Below, piece after piece: positions 24,966-39,600 of a stretch of DNA of 64,000 nucleotides. The translations under genes and the position numbers were made by a program. The DNA is taken from contig CAWZYM010000139.1 in the NCBI GenBank assembly GCA_963966185.1, positions 248,001 through 312,000 on the forward strand. The letters are read 5' to 3'. The stretch's first letter is position 1, and each line of letters starts with the position of its first letter. Under the pieces are notes generated by a model. It made no database searches. It was not told the DNA's origin and worked only from the letters and a program-made list of their open reading frames with translations. Origin of the DNA: Rhabditoides inermis (taxonomy: Eukaryota > Nematoda > Chromadorea > Rhabditida > Rhabditidae).

Positions 24966-27900
24966 CGAAGATACAGAACCGTTGTGTGCTCACGTTTCAA
25001 AATACATGGTGCTCTCGCCCTTGGTAGCGAGGAGACTGCTGCAAGAGAAGAGAGGGAGAGGAGGGGAGAAAGAGAGAGATGAACGATTGCTTTTTTTCAT
25101 TCACAAGCACTTGTGAGAGTTATACACAACTGCAACTGGGTCTTCTATTCGCATTCAAATTATACTTTTTGAAAAACCCGAAATGTATGAAAAAAACAAT
25201 GGGCTTTTTCGTAACGAAAATCGATGTTTTCTGTCTGTGCATATTCGACGACCGATCTAGGATCGGTTGTAGCTATCTGAAGCTTGACTCCTGCAAAGAT
25301 ACAGGACCGTTGTGTGCTCACGTTTCAAAATACATGGTGCTCTTGCCCTTGGTAGCGAGGAGACTGGGGCAAGAGAAAAGAGTGAGAGAGGGGGAGAAAG
25401 AGAGAGATGAACGATAACTTTTCATACACAAGCACTTGTGAGAGTTATACACAACTGCAACTGGGCCTTCTATTCGCATTCAAATTTAACTTTTTGAAAA
25501 ACCCGAAATGTCTGAAATACAATAAACAATGGTCTTCTTCGTAAAGGTAGATCGAGGTGTTCTGTCTGTGCATATTCGACGACCGATCTAGGATCGGTTG
25601 TAGCTATCTGAAGCTTGACTCCTGCGAAGATACAGGACCGTTGTGTGCTCACGTTTCAAAATACATGGTGCTCTTGCCCTTGGTAGCGAGAAGACTGGGG
25701 CAAGAGAAGAGAGGTAGAGAGGGGGAGAAAGAGAGAGATAAACGATAACTTTTTCATTCACAAGCACTTGTGAGAGTTGGACACAACTGCAACTGGGTCT
25801 TCTATTTGCATTCAAATTATACTTTCAGAGAAACCCGAAATGTCTGGAAAAAACAATGGGCTTCTTCCTAACGTAAATCGAGGTGTTCTGTCTGTGCATA
25901 TTCGACGACCGATCTAGGATCGGTTGTATCTATTTGAAGCTTGACTCCTGCAAAGATACAGGACCGTTGTGTGCTCACGTTTCAAAATACATGGTGCTCT
26001 TGCCCTTGGTAGCGAGGAGACTGGGGCAAGAGAAGAGAGGGAGAGAGGGGGAGAAAGAGAGAGATGAACGATAACTTTTCATTCACAAGCACTTGTGAGA
26101 GTTATACACAACTGCAACTGCGCCTTCTATTCGCATTCAAAATATACTTTTTGAAAAACCCGAAATGTCTGAAATACAATAAACAATGGTCTTCTTCGTA
26201 AAGGTAGATCGAGGTGTTCTGTCTGTGCATATTCGACGACCGATCTAGGATCGGTTGTAGCTATCTGAAGCTTGACTCCTGCGGAGATACAGGACCGTTG
26301 TGTTCTCACGTTTCAAAATACATGGTGCTCTCGCCCTTGGTAGCGAGGAGACTGGGGCAAGGGAAGAGAGGGAGAGAGGGGTAGAAAGAGAGAGATGAAC
26401 GATAACTTTTTCATTCACAAGCACCTGTGAGAGTTATACACAACTGCAATTGGGGTTTCTAATCGCATTCAAATTATACTTTTTAGAAAAACCGAAATGT
26501 CTGAAAAAAAACATTGGGCTTTTTCGTAAAGGTAGATCGAGGTGTTCTGTTTGTGCATATTCGACGACCGATCTAGGATCGATTGTAGCTATCTGAAGCT
26601 TGACTCCTGCAAAGATACAGGACCGTTGTGTGCTCACGTTTTAAAATACATGGTGCTCTCGCCCTTGGTAGCGAAGAGACTGGGGCAAGAGAAGAGAGGG
26701 AGAGAGGGGGAGAAAGAGAGAGATGAACGATAACTTTTTCATTTACAAGCACTTGTGAGAGTTATACACAACTGCAATTGGATCTTCTATTCGCATTCAA
26801 TCTATACTTTTTAGAAAAACCGAAATGTCTGAAAAAAAACATTGGGCTTTTTCGTAAAGGTAGATCGAGGTGTTCTGTCTGTGCATATTCGACGACCGAT
26901 CTAGGATCGGTTGTAGCTATCTGAAGCTTGACTCCTGCAAAGATACAGGACCGTTGTGTGCTCACGTTTCAAAATACATGGTGCTCTCGCCCTTGGTAGC
27001 GAGGAGACTGGGGCAAGGGAAGAGAGGGAGAGAGGGGGAGAAAGAGAAAGATGAACGATAACTTTTTTCATTCAATAGCACTTGTGAAAGTTTTACACAA
27101 CTGCGATTGAGTCTTCTATTTGCATTCAAATTATACTTTTTGAAAAACCCGAAACGTCTGAAAAAAAACATTGGGCTTTTTCGTAACGAAAATCGATGTG
27201 TTCTGTCTGTGCATATTCGACGACCGATCTAGGATCGGTTGTATCTCTTTGAAGCTTGACTCCTGCGAAGATACAGGACCGTTGTGTGCTCACGTTTCAA
27301 AATACATGGTGCTCTCGCCCTTGGTAGCGAGGAGACTGGGGCAAGAGAAGAGAGGGAGAGAGGGGGAGAAAGAGAGAGATGAACGATAACTTTTTCATTC
27401 AAAGCACTTGTGACAGTTATACACAACTGCAATTGGATCTTCTATTCGCATTCAAATTATACTTTTTAGAAAAACCGGAATGTCTGAAAAAAAACATTGG
27501 GCTTTTTCGTAAAGGTAGATCAAGGTGTTCTGTCTGTGCATTTTCGACGACCGATCTAGGATCGGTTGTAGCTATCTGAAGCTTGACTCCTGCATAGTTA
27601 CAGGACCGTTGTGTGCTCACGTTTCAAAATACATGGTGCTCTCGCCCTTGGTAGCGAGGAGACTGGGGCAAGAGAAGAGATAACTTTTCATTCACAAGCA
27701 CTTGTGAGAGTTATACACAACTGCAACTGGGTCTTCTATTCGCATTCAAAGTTTCCTTTTGAAAAACCCGAATTGTCTGAAAAAAACATTGGGCTTTTTC
27801 GTAACGAAAATCGATGTGTTCTGTCTGTGCATATTCGACGACCGATCTAGGATCGGTTGTATCTCTTTAAAGCTTGACTCCTGCGAAGATACAGGACCGT

Positions 27901-29779
27901 TGTGTGCTCACGTTTCAAAATACATGGTGCTCTTGCCCTTGGTAGCGAGGAGACTGGGGCAAGAGAAAAGAGGGAGAGAGGGGGAGAAAGAGAGAGATGA
28001 ACGATTGCTTTTTTCATTCACAAGCACTTGTGAGAGTTATACACAACTGCAACTGGGTCTTCTATTCGCATTCAAATTATACTTTTTGAAAAACCCGAAA
28101 TGTATGAAAAAACAATGGGCTTTTTCGTAACGAAAATCGATGTTTTCTGTCTGTGCATATTCGACGACCGATCTAGGATCGGTTGTAGCTATCTGAAGCT
28201 TGACTCCTGCGAAGATACAGGACCGTTGTGTGCTCACGTTTCAAAATACATGGTGCTCTTGCCCTTGGTAGCGAGGAGACTGGGGCAAGAGAAGAGAGGG
28301 AGAGAGGGGGAGAAAGAGAGAGATGAACGATAACTTTTCATTCACAAGCACTTGTGAGAGTTATACACAACTGCAACTGGGTCTTCTATTCGCATTCAAA
28401 TTATACTTTTTGAAAAATTCGAAATGTCTGGAAAAAACAATGGGCTTCTTCCTAACGTAAATCGAGGTGTTCTGTCTGTGCATATTCGACGACCGATCTA
28501 GGATCGGTTGTATCTATCTGAAGCTTGACTCCTGCAAAGATACAGGACCGCTGTGTGCTCACGTTTCAAAATACATGGTGCTCTTGCCCTTGGTAGCGAG
28601 GAGACTGGGGCAAGAGAAGAGAGGGAGAGAGGGGGAGAAAGAGAGAGATGAACGATAACTTTTCATTCACAAGCACTTGTGAGAGTTATACACAACTGCA
28701 ACTGCGCCTTCTATTCGCATTCAAATAATACTTTTTGAAAAACCCGAAATGTCTGAAATACAATAAACAATGGTCTTCTTCGTAAAGGTAGATCGAGGTG
28801 TTCTGTCTGTGCATATTCGACGACCGATCTAGGATCGGTTGTAGCTATCTGAAGCTTGACTCCTGCGAAGATACAGGACCGTTGTGTGCTCTCGTTTCAA
28901 AATACATGGTGCTCTCGCCCTTGGTAGCGAGGAGACTGGGGCAAGAGAAGAGAGGGAGAGAGGGGGAGAAAGAGAGAGATGAACGATAACTTTTCATTCA
29001 CAAGCACTTGTGAGAGTTATACACAACTGCAACTGGGTCTTCTATTCGCATTTAAATTATACTTTTTGAAAAACCCGAAACGTCTGGAAAACAATAAACA
29101 ATGGTCTTCTTCGTAAAGGTAAATCGAGGTGTTCTGTCTGTGCATATTCGACGACCGATCTAGGAACGGTTGTATTTATCTGAAGCTTGATTCCTGCGAA
29201 GATACAGGACCGTTGTGTGCTCACGTTTCAAAATACATGGTGCTCTCGCCCTTGGTAGCGAGGAGACTGGGGCAAGGGAAGAGAGGGAGAGAGGGGGAGA
29301 AAGAGAAAGATGAACGATAACTTTTTCATTCAATAGCACTTGTGAAAGTTTTACACAACTGCGATTGAGTCTTCTATTCGCATTTAAATTATACTTTTTA
29401 GAAAAACCGAAATGTCTGAAAAAAAACATTGGGCTTTTTCGTAACGAAAATCGATGTGTTCTGTCTGTGCATATTCGACGACCGATCTAGGATCGGTTGT
29501 ATCTCTTTAAAGCTTGACTCCTGCGAAGATACAGGACCGTTGTGTGCTCACGTTTCAAAATACATGGTGCTCTTGCCCTTGGTAGCGAGGAGACTGGGGC
29601 AAGAGAAAAGAGGGAGAGAGGGGGAGAAAGAGAGAGATGAACGATAACTTTTTCTTTTAAAAGCACTTGTGAGAGTTATACACAACTGCAACTGGGTCTT
29701 CTATTCGCAATAAAAGTATCCTTTTGAAAAACCCGAATTGTCTGAAAAAACAATGGGCTTTTTCGTAACGAAAATCGAT
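24898..29779 (+). repeat. 15-monomer HOR unit H1 (variant X), 4,882 bp
   Basis: Fifteen anchors are spaced 328, 331, 326, 331, 328, 328, 328, 327, 291, 326, 325, 331, 331, 327 and 324. The pattern is repeated by H3 and H4. Variant X is marked by GTGCATATT in monomer 1, AGAGTGAGAG in the purine tract of monomer 2 (near 25,381), and an ordinary GAGAGTTGGACAC stretch in monomer 3 (near 25,770). Monomer 9 lacks most of the purine tract and is followed by an aberrant AAGTTTCC linker near 27,750. Confidence 0.85.
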
Positions 29780-31748
29780 GTTTTCTGTCTGTGTATATTC
29801 GACGACCGATCTAGGATCGGTTGTAGCTATCTGAAGCTTGACTCCTGCGAAGATACAGGACCGTTGTGTGCTCACGTTTCAAAATACATGGTGCTCTCGC
29901 CCTTGGTAGCGAGGAGACTGCTGCAAGAGAAGAGAGGGAGAGGAGGGAAGAAAGAGAGAGATGAACGATTGCTTTTTTTCATTCACAAGCACTTGTGAGA
30001 GTTATACACAACTGCAACTGGGTCTTCTATTCGCATTCAAATTATACTTTTTGAAAAACCCGAAATGTATGAAAAAAACAATGGGCTTTTTCGTAACGAA
30101 AATCGATGTTTTCTGTCTGTGCATATTCGACGACCGATCTAGGATCGGTTGTAGCTATCTGAAGCTTGACTCCTGCGAAGATACAGGACCGTTGTGTGCT
30201 CACGTTTCAAAATACATGGTGCTCTTGCCCTTGGTAGCGAGGAGACTGGGGCAAGAGAAGAGAGGGAGAGAGGGGGAGAAAGAGAGAGATAAACGATAAC
30301 TTTTTCATTCACAAGCACTTGTGAGAGTGCTTGTGAATGAAAACTGCAACTGGGTCTTCTATTTGCATTCAAATTATACTTTCAGAGAAACCCGAAATGT
30401 CTGGAAAAAACAATGGGCTTCTTCCTAACGTAAATCGAGATGTTCTGTCTGTGCATATTCGACGACCGATCTAGGATCGGTTGTATCTATTTGAAGCTTG
30501 ACTCCTGCAAAGATACAGGACCGTTGTGTGCTCACGTTTCAAAATACATGGTGCTCTTGCCCTTGGTAGCGAGGAGACTGGGGCAAGAGAAGAGAGGGAG
30601 AGAGGGGGAGAAAGAGAGAGATGAACGATAACTTTTCATTCACAAGCACTTGTGAGAGTTATACACAACTGCAACTGCGCCTTCTATTCGCATTCAAAAT
30701 ATACTTTTTGAAAAACCCGAAATGTCTGAAATACAATAAACAATGGTCTTCTTCGTAAAGGTAGATCGAGGTGTTCTGTCTGTGCATATTCGACGACCGA
30801 TCTAGGATCGGTTGTAGCTATCTGAAGCTTGACTCCTGCGGAGATACAGGACCGTTGTGTTCTCACGTTTCAAAATACATGGTGCTCTCGCCCTTGGTAG
30901 CGAGGAGACTGGGGCAAGGGAAGAGAAAGAGAGAGGGGGAGAAAGAGAGAGATGAACGATAACTTTTTCATTCACAAGCACCTGTGAGAGTTATACACAA
31001 CTGCAATTGGGGTTTCTAATCGCATTCAAATTATACTTTTTAGAAAAACCGAAATCTCTGAAAAAAAACATTGGGCTTTTTCGTAAAGGTAGATCGAGGT
31101 GTTCTGTTTGTGCATATTCGACGACCGATCTAGGATCGATTGTAGCTATCTGAAGCTTGACTCCTGCAAAGATACAGGACCGTTGTGTGCTCACGTTTTA
31201 AAATACATGGTGCTCTCGCCCTTGGTAGCGAAGAGACTGGGGCAAGAGAAGAGAGGGAGAGAGGGGGAGAAAGAGAGAGATGAACGATAACTTTTTCATT
31301 CACAAGCACTTGTGAGAGTTATACACAACTGCGATTGAGTCTTCTATTCGCATTCAAATTATACTTTTTAGAAAAACCGAAATGTCTGAAAAAAACATTG
31401 GGCTTTTTCGTAACGAAAATCGATGTGTTCTGTCTGTGCATATTCGACGACCGATCTAGGATCGGTTGTATCTCTTTAAAGCTTGACTCCTGCGAAGATA
31501 CAGGACCGTTGTGTGCTCACGTTTCAAAATACATGGTGCTCTTGCCCTTGGTAGCGAGGAGACTGGGGCAAGAGAAAAGAGGGAGAGAGGGGGAGAAAGA
31601 GAGAGATGAACGATAACTTTTTCTTTTAAAAGCACTTGTGAGAGTTATACACAACTGCAACTGGGTCTTCTATTCGCAATAAAAGTATCCTTTTGAAAAA
31701 CCCGAATTGTCTGAAAAAACAATGGGCTTTTTCGTAACGAAAATCGAT
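29780..31748 (+). repeat. Partial HOR unit H2 (variant Y), six monomers
   Basis: The anchors are 29780, 30108, 30440, 30771, 31099 and 31425. The first carries the Y markers GTGTATATT near 29,791 and GGGAAGAAAG near 29,946. The second is a hybrid that starts like HOR monomer 2 and ends like HOR monomer 3, so one monomer (about 331 bp) is missing relative to H4. After the equivalent of monomer 6 (31099) the unit jumps to a monomer like the one at 24574 and the next HOR begins. Confidence 0.8.
30302..30343. repeat. Perfect 18-bp inverted repeat, 6-nt loop (H2)
   Basis: The left arm is 30,302-30,319, the loop TGTGAG is 30,320-30,325 and the right arm is 30,326-30,343. The arms are perfectly complementary. 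The left arm is ordinary monomer sequence (TTTTCATTCACAAGCACT). The right arm replaces the 9 bases TGGACACAA found at this place in related monomers with 15 bases copied from the opposite strand, a net gain of 6 bp. Confidence 0.9.
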
Positions 31749-34700
31749 GTTTTCTGTCTGTGCATATTCGACGACCGATCTAGGATCGGTTGTAGCTATC
31801 TGAAGCTTGACTCCTGCGAAGATACAGGACCGTTGTGTGCTCACGTTTCAAAATACATGGTGCTCTCGCCCTTGGTAGCGAGGAGACTGCTGCAAGAGAA
31901 GAGAGGGAGAGGAGGGGAGAAAGAGAGAGATGAACGATTGCTTTTTTTCATTCACAAGCACTTGTGAGAGTTATACACAACTGCAACTGGGTCTTCTATT
32001 CGCATTCAAATTATACTTTTTGAAAAACCCGAAATGTATGAAAAAAACAATGGGCTTTTTCGTAACGAAAATCGATGTTTTCTGTCTGTGCATATTCGAC
32101 GACCGATCTAGGATCGGTTGTAGCTATCTGAAGCTTGACTCCTGCAAAGATACAGGACCGTTGTGTGCTCACGTTTCAAAATACATGGTGCTCTTGCCCT
32201 TGGTAGCGAGGAGACTGGGGCAAGAGAAAAGAGTGAGAGAGGGGGAGAAAGAGAGAGATGAACGATAACTTTTCATACACAAGCACTTGTGAGAGTTATA
32301 CACAACTGCAACTGGGCCTTCTATTCGCATTCAAATTTAACTTTTTGAAAAACCCGAAATGTCTGAAATACAATAAACAATGGTCTTCTTCGTAAAGGTA
32401 GATCGAGGTGTTCTGTCTGTGCATATTCGACGACCGATCTAGGATCGGTTGTAGCTATCTGAAGCTTGACTCCTGCGAAGATACAGGACCGTTGTGTGCT
32501 CACGTTTCAAAATACATGGTGCTCTTGCCCTTGGTAGCGAGAAGACTGGGGCAAGAGAAGAGAGGTAGAGAGGGGGAGAAAGAGAGAGATAAACGATAAC
32601 TTTTTCATTCACAAGCACTTGTGAGAGTTGGACACAACTGCAACTGGGTCTTCTATTTGCATTCAAATTATACTTTCAGAGAAACCCGAAATGTCTGGAA
32701 AAAACAATGGGCTTCTTCCTAACGTAAATCGAGGTGTTCTGTCTGTGCATATTCGACGACCGATCTAGGATCGGTTGTATCTATTTGAAGCTTGACTCCT
32801 GCAAAGATACAGGACCGTTGTGTGCTCACGTTTCAAAATACATGGTGCTCTTGCCCTTGGTAGCGAGGAGACTGGGGCAAGAGAAGAGAGGGAGAGAGGG
32901 GGAGAAAGAGAGAGATGAACGATAACTTTTCATTCACAAGCACTTGTGAGAGTTATACACAACTGCAACTGCGCCTTCTATTCGCATTCAAAATATACTT
33001 TTTGAAAAACCCGAAATGTCTGAAATACAATAAACAATGGTCTTCTTCGTAAAGGTAGATCGAGGTGTTCTGTCTGTGCATATTCGACGACCGATCTAGG
33101 ATCGGTTGTAGCTATCTGAAGCTTGACTCCTGCGGAGATACAGGACCGTTGTGTTCTCACGTTTCAAAATACATGGTGCTCTCGCCCTTGGTAGCGAGGA
33201 GACTGGGGCAAGGGAAGAGAGGGAGAGAGGGGGAGAAAGAGAGAGATGAACGATAACTTTTTCATTCACAAGCACCTGTGAGAGTTATACACAACTGCAA
33301 TTGGGGTTTCTAATCGCATTCAAATTATACTTTTTAGAAAAACCGAAATGTCTGAAAAAAAACATTGGGCTTTTTCGTAAAGGTAGATCGAGGTGTTCTG
33401 TTTGTGCATATTCGACGACCGATCTAGGATCGATTGTAGCTATCTGAAGCTTGACTCCTGCAAAGATACAGGACCGTTGTGTGCTCACGTTTTAAAATAC
33501 ATGGTGCTCTCGCCCTTGGTAGCGAAGAGACTGGGGCAAGAGAAGAGAGGGAGAGAGGGGGAGAAAGAGAGAGATGAACGATAACTTTTTCATTTACAAG
33601 CACTTGTGAGAGTTATACACAACTGCAATTGGATCTTCTATTCGCATTCAATCTATACTTTTTAGAAAAACCGAAATGTCTGAAAAAAAACATTGGGCTT
33701 TTTCGTAAAGGTAGATCGAGGTGTTCTGTCTGTGCATATTCGACGACCGATCTAGGATCGGTTGTAGCTATCTGAAGCTTGACTCCTGCAAAGATACAGG
33801 ACCGTTGTGTGCTCACGTTTCAAAATACATGGTGCTCTCGCCCTTGGTAGCGAGGAGACTGGGGCAAGGGAAGAGAGGGAGAGAGGGGGAGAAAGAGAAA
33901 GATGAACGATAACTTTTTTCATTCAATAGCACTTGTGAAAGTTTTACACAACTGCGATTGAGTCTTCTATTTGCATTCAAATTATACTTTTTGAAAAACC
34001 CGAAACGTCTGAAAAAAAACATTGGGCTTTTTCGTAACGAAAATCGATGTGTTCTGTCTGTGCATATTCGACGACCGATCTAGGATCGGTTGTATCTCTT
34101 TGAAGCTTGACTCCTGCGAAGATACAGGACCGTTGTGTGCTCACGTTTCAAAATACATGGTGCTCTCGCCCTTGGTAGCGAGGAGACTGGGGCAAGAGAA
34201 GAGAGGGAGAGAGGGGGAGAAAGAGAGAGATGAACGATAACTTTTTCATTCAAAGCACTTGTGACAGTTATACACAACTGCAATTGGATCTTCTATTCGC
34301 ATTCAAATTATACTTTTTAGAAAAACCGGAATGTCTGAAAAAAAACATTGGGCTTTTTCGTAAAGGTAGATCAAGGTGTTCTGTCTGTGCATTTTCGACG
34401 ACCGATCTAGGATCGGTTGTAGCTATCTGAAGCTTGACTCCTGCATAGTTACAGGACCGTTGTGTGCTCACGTTTCAAAATACATGGTGCTCTCGCCCTT
34501 GGTAGCGAGGAGACTGGGGCAAGAGAAGAGATAACTTTTCATTCACAAGCACTTGTGAGAGTTATACACAACTGCAACTGGGTCTTCTATTCGCATTCAA
34601 AGTTTCCTTTTGAAAAACCCGAATTGTCTGAAAAAAACATTGGGCTTTTTCGTAACGAAAATCGATGTGTTCTGTCTGTGCATATTCGACGACCGATCTA

Positions 34701-36631
34701 GGATCGGTTGTATCTCTTTAAAGCTTGACTCCTGCGAAGATACAGGACCGTTGTGTGCTCACGTTTCAAAATACATGGTGCTCTTGCCCTTGGTAGCGAG
34801 GAGACTGGGGCAAGAGAAAAGAGGGAGAGAGGGGGAGAAAGAGAGAGATGAACGATTGCTTTTTTCATTCACAAGCACTTGTGAGAGTTATACACAACTG
34901 CAACTGGGTCTTCTATTCGCATTCAAATTATACTTTTTGAAAAACCCGAAATGTATGAAAAAACAATGGGCTTTTTCGTAACGAAAATCGATGTTTTCTG
35001 TCTGTGCATATTCGACGACCGATCTAGGATCGGTTGTAGCTATCTGAAGCTTGACTCCTGCGAAGATACAGGACCGTTGTGTGCTCACGTTTCAAAATAC
35101 ATGGTGCTCTTGCCCTTGGTAGCGAGGAGACTGGGCCAAGAGAAGAGAGGGAGAGAGGGGGAGAAAGAGAGAGATGAACGATAACTTTTCATTCACAAGC
35201 ACTTGTGAGAGTTATACACAACTGCAACTGGGTCTTCTATTCGCATTCAAATTATACTTTTTGAAAAATTCGAAATGTCTGGAAAAAACAATGGGCTTCT
35301 TCCTAACGTAAATCGAGGTGTTCTGTCTGTGCATATTCGACGACCGATCTAGGATCGGTTGTATCTATCTGAAGCTTGACTCCTGCAAAGATACAGGACC
35401 GCTGTGTGCTCACGTTTCAAAATACATGGTGCTCTTGCCCTTGGTAGCGAGGAGACTGGGGCAAGAGAAGAGAGGGAGAGAGGGGGAGAAAGAGAGAGAT
35501 GAACGATAACTTTTCATTCACAAGCACTTGTGAGAGTTATACACAACTGCAACTGCGCCTTCTATTCGCATTCAAATAATACTTTTTGAAAAACCCGAAA
35601 TGTCTGAAATACAATAAACAATGGTCTTCTTCGTAAAGGTAGATCGAGGTGTTCTGTCTGTGCATATTCGACGACCGATCTAGGATCGGTTGTAGCTATC
35701 TGAAGCTTGACTCCTGCGAAGATACAGGACCGTTGTGTGCTCTCGTTTCAAAATACATGGTGCTCTCGCCCTTGGTAGCGAGGAGACTGGGGCAAGAGAA
35801 GAGAGGGAGAGAGGGGGAGAAAGAGAGAGATGAACGATAACTTTTCATTCACAAGCACTTGTGAGAGTTATACACAACTGCAACTGGGTCTTCTATTCGC
35901 ATTTAAATTATACTTTTTGAAAAACCCGAAACGTCTGGAAAACAATAAACAATGGTCTTCTTCGTAAAGGTAAATCGAGGTGTTCTGTCTGTGCATATTC
36001 GACGACCGATCTAGGAACGGTTGTATTTATCTGAAGCTTGATTCCTGCGAAGATACAGGACCGTTGTGTGCTCACGTTTCAAAATACATGGTGCTCTCGC
36101 CCTTGGTAGCGAGGAGACTGGGGCAAGGGAAGAGAGGGAGAGAGGGGGAGAAAGAGAAAGATGAACGATAACTTTTTCATTCAATAGCACTTGTGAAAGT
36201 TTTACACAACTGCGATTGAGTCTTCTATTCGCATTTAAATTATACTTTTTAGAAAAACCGAAATGTCTGAAAAAAAAACATTGGGCTTTTTCGTAACGAA
36301 AATCGATGTGTTCTGTCTGTGCATATTCGACGACCGATCTAGGATCGGTTGTATCTCTTTAAAGCTTGACTCCTGCGAAGATACAGGACCGTTGTGTGCT
36401 CACGTTTCAAAATACATGGTGCTCTTGCCCTTGGTAGCGAGGAGACTGGGGCAAGAGAAAAGAGGGAGAGAGGGGGAGAAAGAGAGAGATGAACGATAAC
36501 TTTTTCTTTTAAAAGCACTTGTGAGAGTTATACACAACTGCAACTGGGTCTTCTATTCGCAATAAAAGTATCCTTTTGAAAAACCCGAATTGTCTGAAAA
36601 AACAATGGGCTTTTTCGTAACGAAAATCGAT
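31749..36631 (+). repeat. 15-monomer HOR unit H3 (variant X), 4,883 bp
   Basis: Every anchor from 31749 to 35980 matches H1 at a shift of 6,851 bp, and the last (36308) at 6,852 because of one extra A near 36,278. The X markers recur (AGAGTGAGAG near 32,230, GTTGGACAC near 32,627). A private GGGCCAAG change near 35,135 separates it from H1. Confidence 0.85.
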
Positions 36632-39600
36632 GTTTTCTGTCTGTGTATATTCGACGACCGATCTAGGATCGGTTGTAGCTATCTGAAGCTTGACTCCTGC
36701 GAAGATACAGGACCGTTGTGTGCTCACGTTTCAAAATACATGGTGCTCTCGCCCTTGGTAGCGAGGAGACTGCTGCAAGAGAAGAGAGGGAGAGGAGGGA
36801 AGAAAGAGAGAGATGAACGATTGCTTTTTTTCATTCACAAGCACTTGTGAGAGTTATACACAACTGCAACTGGGTCTTCTATTCGCATTCAAATTATACT
36901 TTTTGAAAAACCCGAAATGTATGAAAAAAACAATGGGCTTTTTCGTAACGAAAATCGATGTTTTCTGTCTGTGCATATTAGACGACCGATCTAGGATCGG
37001 TTGTAGCTATCTGAAGCTTGACTCCTGCAAAGATACAGGACCGTTGTGTGCTCACGTTTCAAAATACATGGTGCTCTTGCCCTTGGTAGCGAGGAGACTG
37101 GGGCAAGAGAAAAGAGGGAGAGAGGGGGAGAAAGAGAGAGATGAACGATAACTTTTCATACACAAGCACTTGTGAGAGTTATACACAACTGCAACTGGGC
37201 CTTCTATTCGCATTCAAATTTAACTTTTTGAAAAACCCGAAATGTCTGAAATACAATAAACAATGGTCTTCTTCGTAAAGGTAGATCGAGGTGTTCTGTC
37301 TGTGCATATTCGACGACCGATCTAGGATCGGTTGTAGCTATCTGAAGCTTGACTCCTGCGAAGATACAGGACCGTTGTGTGCTCACGTTTCAAAATACAT
37401 GGTGCTCTTGCCCTTGGTAGCGAGAAGACTGGGGCAAGAGAAGAGAGGTAGAGAGGGGGAGAAAGAGAGAGATAAACGATAACTTTTTCATTCACAAGCA
37501 CTTGTGAGAGTGCTTGTGAATGAAAACTGCAACTGGGTCTTCTATTTGCATTCAAATTATACTTTCAGAGAAACCCGAAATGTCTGGAAAAAACAATGGG
37601 CTTCTTCCTAACGTAAATCGAGGTGTTCTGTCTGTGCATATTCGACGACCGATCTAGGATCGGTTGTATCTATTTGAAGCTTGACTCCTGCAAAGATACA
37701 GGACCGTTGTGTGCTCACGTTTCAAAATACATGGTGCTCTTGCCCTTGGTAGCGAGGAGACTGGGGCAAGAGAAGAGAGGGAGAGAGGGGGAGAAAGAGA
37801 GAGATGAACGATAACTTTTCATTCACAAGCACTTGTGAGAGTTATACACAACTGCAACTGCGCCTTCTATTCGCATTCAAAATATACTTTTTGAAAAACC
37901 CGAAATGTCTGAAATACAATAAACAATGGTCTTCTTCGTAAAGGTAGATCGAGGTGTTCTGTCTGTGCATATTCGACGACCGATCTAGGATCGGTTGTAG
38001 CTATCTGAAGCTTGACTCCTGCGGAGATACAGGACCGTTGTGTTCTCACGTTTCAAAATACATGGTGCTCTCGCCCTTGGTAGCGAGGAGACTGGGGCAA
38101 GGGAAGAGAAAGAGAGAGGGGGAGAAAGAGAGAGATGAACGATAACTTTTTCATTCACAAGCACCTGTGAGAGTTATACACAACTGCAATTGGGGTTTCT
38201 AATCGCATTCAAATTATACTTTTTAGAAAAACCGAAATCTCTGAAAAAAAACATTGGGCTTTTTCGTAAAGGTAGATCGAGGTGTTCTGTTTGTGCATAT
38301 TCGACGACCGATCTAGGATCGATTGTAGCTATCTGAAGCTTGACTCCTGCAAAGATACAGGACCGTTGTGTGCTCACGTTTTAAAATACATGGTGCTCTC
38401 GCCCTTGGTAGCGAAGAGACTGGGGCAAGAGAAGAGAGGGAGAGAGGGGGAGAAAGAGAGAGATGAACGATAACTTTTTCATTCACAAGCACTTGTGAGA
38501 GTTATACACAACTGCAATTGGATCTTCTATTCGCATTCAATCTATACTTTTTAGAAAAACCGAAATGTCTGAAAAAAAACATTGGGCTTTTTCGTAAAGG
38601 TAGATCGAGGTGTTCTGTCTGTGCATATTCGACGACCGATCTAGGATCGGTTGTAGCTATCTGAAGCTTGACTCCTGCAAAGATACAGGACCGTTGTGTG
38701 CTCACGTTTCAAAATACATGGTGCTCTCGCCCTTGGTAGCGAGGAGACTGGGGCAAGGGAAGAGAGGGAGAGAGGGGGAGAAAGAGAAAGATGAACGATA
38801 ACTTTTTTCATTCAATAGCACTTGTGAAAGTTTTACACAACTGCGATTGAGTCTTCTATTTGCATTTAAATTATACTTTTTGAAAAACCCGAAACGTCTG
38901 AAAAAAAACATTGGGCTTTTTCGTAACGAAAATCGATGTGTTCTGTCTGTGCATATTCGACGACCGATCTAGGATCGGTTGTATCTCTTTGAAGCTTGAC
39001 TCCTGCGAAGATACAGGACCGTTGTGTGCTCACGTTTCAAAATACATGGTGCTCTCGCCCTTGGTAGCGAGGAGACTGGGGCAAGAGAAGAGAGGGAGAG
39101 AGGGGGAGAAAGAGAGAGATGAACGATAACTTTTTCATTCAAAGCACTTGTGACAGTTATACACAACTGCAATTGGATCTTCTATTCGCATTCAAATTAT
39201 ACTTTTTAGAAAAACCGGAATGTCTGAAAAAAAACATTGGGCTTTTTCGTAAAGGTAGATCAAGGTGTTCTGTCTGTGCATTTTCGACGACCGATCTAGG
39301 ATCGGTTGTAGCTATCTGAAGCTTGACTCCTGCATAGTTACAGGACCGTTGTGTGCTCACGTTTCAAAATACATGGTGCTCTCGCCCTTGGTAGCGAGGA
39401 GACTGGGGCAAGAGAAGAGATAACTTTTCATTCACAAGCACTTGTGAGAGTTATACACAACTGCAACTGGGTCTTCTATTCGCATTCAAAGTTTCCTTTT
39501 GAAAAACCCGAATTGTCTGAAAAAAACATTGGGCTTTTTCGTAACGAAAATCGATGTGTTCTGTCTGTGCATATTCGACGACCGATCTAGGATCGGTTGT

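Noticed and set aside
30302..30343. Rho-independent terminator (stem with T-rich end)
   Set aside because: The T run is on the left arm, not after the stem. The context is eukaryotic satellite, and normal monomers lack the stem.
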